From an uncultured Opitutaceae bacterium (GTDB lineage Bacteria; Verrucomicrobiota; Verrucomicrobiia; Opitutales; Opitutaceae), in the NCBI GenBank assembly GCA_937902925.1, contig CALFNN010000082.1:1-64000 (forward strand): a stretch of 64,000 nucleotides of DNA. The letters run 5' to 3'. Positions within the stretch are counted from its first letter, which is position 1. Every line of letters starts with the position of its first letter. Both the position numbers and the translations under genes were made by a program. Of this stretch, positions 61,298 through 64,000 are shown in pieces. Under the pieces are notes generated by a model that searched no databases, was not told where the DNA came from, and saw nothing but the letters and a program-made list of their open reading frames with translations.

Positions 61298-61950
61298 AGC
61301 CATGCGAGCGACCACGCTCCACCGATACCATGCCAGTTCAGAGTCCGCCGGCTGGCGAGGTCCTGCGCAAAATCCTGCAGGGTCGGGCAGACGCCTTCGG
61401 ACTGAGCGTCCGGGGAGAAGGCGACGTGCGCCACGGCGCCGGCGGGTTGGCGGGTCAGGATCGCAGCGAACGCAAACGACGTGGCCGAAGCCACGCGCCG
61501 CTCGAGCATCCACGTGCCGCGCTCCTCGCCACCGACGACCGCGACGCGGGCGGCCGGTTCGAGCAGCGCGGTCAACAAAGCCTGCTCGACCAAACGCGTT
61601 CGCCCCGCGAGCGGCCAGAGACGGGCAATGGGTTGCTGCCGTCCGATCAGCACCTGCTGCGCGCCCCCGGGGTGAATCGACGCGTGGAACCACAGCGGGC
61701 TCGCCGCGGGAAAGCTCGTGAGGAATTCCTCGAGCGCCCGCGTCTCGGCAAAGCTCGATGCATACACGAGGGCATCCTCCGGTGCCAGCGGTGCGCCATC
61801 GAGCACCGAGCCGATGAGCAGGCCGAGGTGCGTCATCCGCCGTAGCGCGGGGCGCGGAAATTTGTCGGCCAGCCGCAGCCGCGCCTCCGCCGCCCTCTCG
61901 GTGGCCGGGGGGAGTTCGACGCGCAGGTGGTGAATGAACCGCTCAGTCAT
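61294..61950 (-). CDS. Beta-ketoacyl synthase N-terminal-like protein
   Basis: A 218-residue protein resembling the N-terminal half of a ketosynthase (Ketoacyl-synt_2 type). VYASSFAETRALEEFL and VAVVGGEERGTWMLERRVASATSFAFAAIL are present, but there is no catalytic Cys-His-His set. Similar truncated proteins occur in aryl-polyene clusters and may set chain length or stabilise a partner ketosynthase. It overlaps the upstream ketosynthase gene by eight bases. Confidence 0.78.
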   Translation of the reverse strand: MTERFIHHLRVELPPATERAAEARLRLADKFPRPALRRMTHLGLLIGSVLDGAPLAPEDALVYASSFAETRALEEFLTSFPAASPLWFHASIHPGGAQQVLIGRQQPIARLWPLAGRTRLVEQALLTALLEPAARVAVVGGEERGTWMLERRVASATSFAFAAILTRQPAGAVAHVAFSPDAQSEGVCPTLQDFAQDLASRRTLNWHGIGGAWSLAWL

Positions 61951-63070
61951 GGGTGAGGAGCATCGCGGCGTGGGCCCCGCCGAACGCGTTGCTGGTGAGA
62001 ATCGCCCCGTCGAATTCCGCGCTGGAAAGCGATTCGAGCGCGACGGTGTCGGTGAAACTCGGCGCGGCGCCGCCGACGGTGCCGGGGATCTTACCCGCCG
62101 CGCCCGCGCTGGATCCGCGCAGCGCGGCGATCGCAATCGCGAGCTCGACCAACCCGCAGCTTCCGAGCGTGTGGCCGAGGCTTCCTTTCCACGAGACGAG
62201 GGGTGCGCTTGGAAACTGACGTGCGAAAACTTCCGCTTCCAGTCGTCCCGCCTCGAGCGTGCCGGTGCCATGGCCCTTCACCCACACGCGCCGTCCGCCG
62301 GTGGTGGCGGCGATCGCGGCGGCGCACGCGGCGAAGCCGGCGCCGTCCGGGCGGTTGCCGGTGAAATGAAACATCTCGTTGTGCAGCGCGTGCGCGGCGA
62401 GCTGGAACGGCGTGGCGTCGCGCGTGAGCACCGCGAAGGCGGCGCCGTCGCCCAGGCCGATCGAACCCGTCTCCCGCACCGAGTAGGGCGCGGGCATGAT
62501 GCCATTGAGGATTTTCAGGCTGTGAAATCCGCCGGCGACAAACGGACTCACGAAATCGAAGGAGAAGACGAGGACGCGATCCGCCAGGTCCGCGTGCAGC
62601 AGGCGCGCGGCGTGAGCGAGGCCGAGATGTGCCGTGACGCACGCGTGCGAGAAGACCTGCACATTCTCGCCCCAGTCGAAGTCGGCGCGGAGCAAGTCGA
62701 CCGTCGCGAATGGCGTGCCGTGCGCGAGATGGCGCGGGTCGTGATCGCGCGTGAAGGCGTAGAAACTGCCGACGCCGAAATTACTGCTCGTCACGATGAC
62801 GGGACTCCGTGCCGAACCCCACGCGGCGGGAGGGATGGCGGCGGCCATTTCCTTCAGGCGGGCGAGCCAGTGCGGAGGCAGCGTTTCGTCCATCGGCCCG
62901 AGGAGGGCGAGCGGCACGAGGTCGCCGCCGTCGCGACCGAGCACCGGGGAGAACGCGAGCGCGCGCCGACCCGCGAGCAGGGCGGTGGCGGTGGCTGCGG
63001 CGCTGCCGAAAGGCGTGAGGCAGTCGCATGCCTCGACTCCGACGGAAAGCTGGTCAGCCAAGGCATTCAT
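61943..63070 (-). CDS. Beta-ketoacyl-ACP synthase of the aryl-polyene cluster
   Basis: A 375-residue ketosynthase. The active-site Cys is in SHACVTAHLGL near residue 143, the first His in KGHGTGTLEAG near residue 265, and the second in GSLGHTLGSCGLVE near residue 300. The C-terminal TSNAFGGAHA matches the usual NSFGFGG pattern. It extends the polyene by condensing malonyl units, probably as a partner of the adjacent partial ketosynthase. Its ATG at 63070 is 12 bases after the ACP stop. Confidence 0.87.
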   Translation of the reverse strand: MNALADQLSVGVEACDCLTPFGSAAATATALLAGRRALAFSPVLGRDGGDLVPLALLGPMDETLPPHWLARLKEMAAAIPPAAWGSARSPVIVTSSNFGVGSFYAFTRDHDPRHLAHGTPFATVDLLRADFDWGENVQVFSHACVTAHLGLAHAARLLHADLADRVLVFSFDFVSPFVAGGFHSLKILNGIMPAPYSVRETGSIGLGDGAAFAVLTRDATPFQLAAHALHNEMFHFTGNRPDGAGFAACAAAIAATTGGRRVWVKGHGTGTLEAGRLEAEVFARQFPSAPLVSWKGSLGHTLGSCGLVELAIAIAALRGSSAGAAGKIPGTVGGAAPSFTDTVALESLSSAEFDGAILTSNAFGGAHAAMLLTHD

Positions 63071-63082
63071 CCGGCGGAACGC

Positions 63083-63349
63083 TCAGAATCCGCTGACGTG
63101 AGCCCGAAGGTAGGCGGAGAGGGCGTTGACGCTGCCGAGCGCCCGACGGGATTCCTCGCTGCTCCCGATCTTGACGCCGAATTCCTTTTCGAGCGCGAGG
63201 ACGAGTTCGAGGGCATCGATCGAATCCAGGCCGAAGCGCGGCGAACCAATGAGCGGTTCGTCGTCGGGGATGTCCTCGGGCCGGACACCGTCGAGTTTGA
63301 GCGTGGCGACGATGAGGGTCTTGAGCCGGAGGGTGGGCGGGTTGGACAT
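63083..63349 (-). CDS. Acyl carrier protein
   Basis: An 88-residue acyl carrier protein. The phosphopantetheine attachment Ser is in GLDSIDALEL, near residue 43. Helix I (TLRLKTLIVATLKLDG) and helix III (VNALSAYLRAHV) are in place. It carries the starter and the growing polyene chain. The ATG at 63349 lies seven bases after the upstream ketosynthase stop. Confidence 0.9.
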   Translation of the reverse strand: MSNPPTLRLKTLIVATLKLDGVRPEDIPDDEPLIGSPRFGLDSIDALELVLALEKEFGVKIGSSEESRRALGSVNALSAYLRAHVSGF

Positions 63350-63356
63350 AGGCAGA

Positions 63357-64000
63357 TCAGGCTGGGCGGCGGAGGAGATGGCAGACGTTGCTGCCGCCAA
63401 AGCCGCTGCTGTTGTTGAGCGCGAGGCGGGGCGCCTCCTCGAGGGATGTGGGGGGCAGGTCGAGGCCGTCGCAAACGGGGTCCGGCTCCTCGAGATGGGC
63501 GGCGCCGGGGATGAAACCCTCGCTGAGCGCGAGCGTGCAGAACGCCGCTTCCATCGCCCCCGCGAGCGAAAGGCCGTGCCCCGTGAGGGCCTTGGTGCTG
63601 CTGACGCGCGGTCTCGCCCCGGACGACGTGAAGACCGAATGCAGCGCCAGCACCTCGGAGCGATCGCCGGCGGGCGTGGAAGTTGCGTGGGCGTTGACGT
63701 AGCCGACGTCGGCCGCGTTCACACCGGCGTCGGCCAGCGTGCGGCGCATCGCCTCGCGCAAACCGGCGCCCTCGGGATGCGAAATCGCGACGCTGTGGCC
63801 GTCGCCCGCCTGGCCCCAGCCGACCAATTCGGCCTGAATCCGCGCACCGCGCTTTCGCGCGAGCGTGGCGTCCTCGACAACTAAGGCGACGGCGCCGCCC
63901 GTGCCGACGAAGCCATCACGTCGCCGGTCGAAGGGGCGCGAGGCCGTCGCCGGATCGGGGTTGTGCGACAGCGCGCGCAGGCTCGAGAACGAGACGACGC
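63357..64000 (-). CDS. Beta-ketoacyl-ACP synthase, C-terminal part (5' truncated)
   Basis: The last 213 residues of a FabF-type ketosynthase whose start is beyond the right edge. The RPFDRRRDGFVGTGGAVALV motif, the first catalytic His region (VNAHATSTPAGD) and the second (TKALTGHGLSLAGAM) are present, and the end is NNSSGFGGSNVCHLLR. The Cys-containing half is off the window. It is the first visible gene of the minus-strand cluster; further aryl-polyene genes (ketoreductase, dehydratase) are expected beyond the edge. Confidence 0.88.
   Translation of the reverse strand, partial: VVSFSSLRALSHNPDPATASRPFDRRRDGFVGTGGAVALVVEDATLARKRGARIQAELVGWGQAGDGHSVAISHPEGAGLREAMRRTLADAGVNAADVGYVNAHATSTPAGDRSEVLALHSVFTSSGARPRVSSTKALTGHGLSLAGAMEAAFCTLALSEGFIPGAAHLEEPDPVCDGLDLPPTSLEEAPRLALNNSSGFGGSNVCHLLRRPA

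Noticed and set aside
1-64000. Insertion sequences, integrases, phage genes or attachment sites
   Set aside because: No transposase, integrase or phage protein is recognisable in any frame, and gene order looks undisturbed.

Overview
The window is about 64 kb of GC-rich DNA from a free-living Gram-negative bacterium. The gene set includes outer-membrane assembly proteins, a PagL-like lipid A deacylase, a collagen-like/OmpA lipoprotein, He_PIG surface repeats and the start of an aryl-polyene cluster. Together with mostly weak Shine-Dalgarno sequences, this suggests a member of the Verrucomicrobiota, probably Opitutaceae-like. That assignment is inference from gene content; there is no rRNA gene to confirm it. 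I found no tRNA, rRNA, CRISPR array or insertion sequence.

Layout. (1) 1-6.1 kb holds ion and energy genes: the end of a proton-pumping P-type ATPase (+), then on the minus strand a CPA1 Na+/H+ antiporter, a histidine phosphatase and a cytochrome bd-type oxidase (cydB, cydA). (2) 6.2-18.1 kb is a compact minus-strand carbohydrate block reading FBA, rpiB, pgm, glgP, gnd, zwf, ppgK, GH15 glucoamylase. Several junctions are 4-base stop/start overlaps. Functionally it takes stored alpha-glucan, through phosphorolysis (glgP, pgm) or hydrolysis plus polyphosphate-dependent phosphorylation (GH15, ppgK), to glucose-6-phosphate and on into the oxidative pentose phosphate pathway. (3) 18.1-22 kb is a minus-strand stress-type group: an MDR reductase, a ferritin-like protein, a general-stress-17M-like membrane protein, three DUF2934-like segments and a double PRC-barrel protein. 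(4) 22.3-32 kb carries exported proteins: a secreted double-VOC protein, a small lipoprotein, an outer-membrane barrel candidate, a collagen-like OmpA lipoprotein, a MauG/CcpA-type dihaem protein and a 1,348-residue He_PIG repeat protein. (5) 32.5-40.9 kb is a signalling block: kaiC, kaiB, kaiB, PAS histidine kinase, then a CheB-CheR-PAS-kinase fusion and a NarL/LuxR-type response regulator. (6) 41-52 kb covers envelope biogenesis: a coiled-coil membrane protein, TamB, a TamA/BamA-type protein, PAP2, a NodB deacetylase, a PagL-like protein and a PqiA-PqiA-PqiB transport operon. (7) 52.1-64 kb is an aryl-polyene (xanthomonadin-type) cluster: VTT protein, XanB2/FkbO-type chorismatase and DUF502 on plus; AMP ligase, MMPL exporter, a GT2-LolA fusion, two acyltransferases, ketosynthases and an acyl carrier protein on minus. 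The cluster runs off the right end.

The most interesting signal lies between the genes. Eight intergenic sites carry a 16-base dyad close to TAGGGTTTCACCCCAT. In all eight the last base of the dyad is followed by exactly 22 bases and then a -10-like hexamer, which places the dyad near -42/-43. That is the geometry of a class II activator site. The sites precede the DUF2934, VOC, collagen-OmpA, He_PIG, kaiC, CheB/CheR kinase, coiled-coil and PqiA genes. A LuxR-type response regulator is encoded inside this set, downstream of one of the sites. I propose a previously undescribed envelope/stress regulon driven by this regulator, with Kai-like proteins as part of its output or input. The motif and spacing are seen directly; the regulator assignment is inference.
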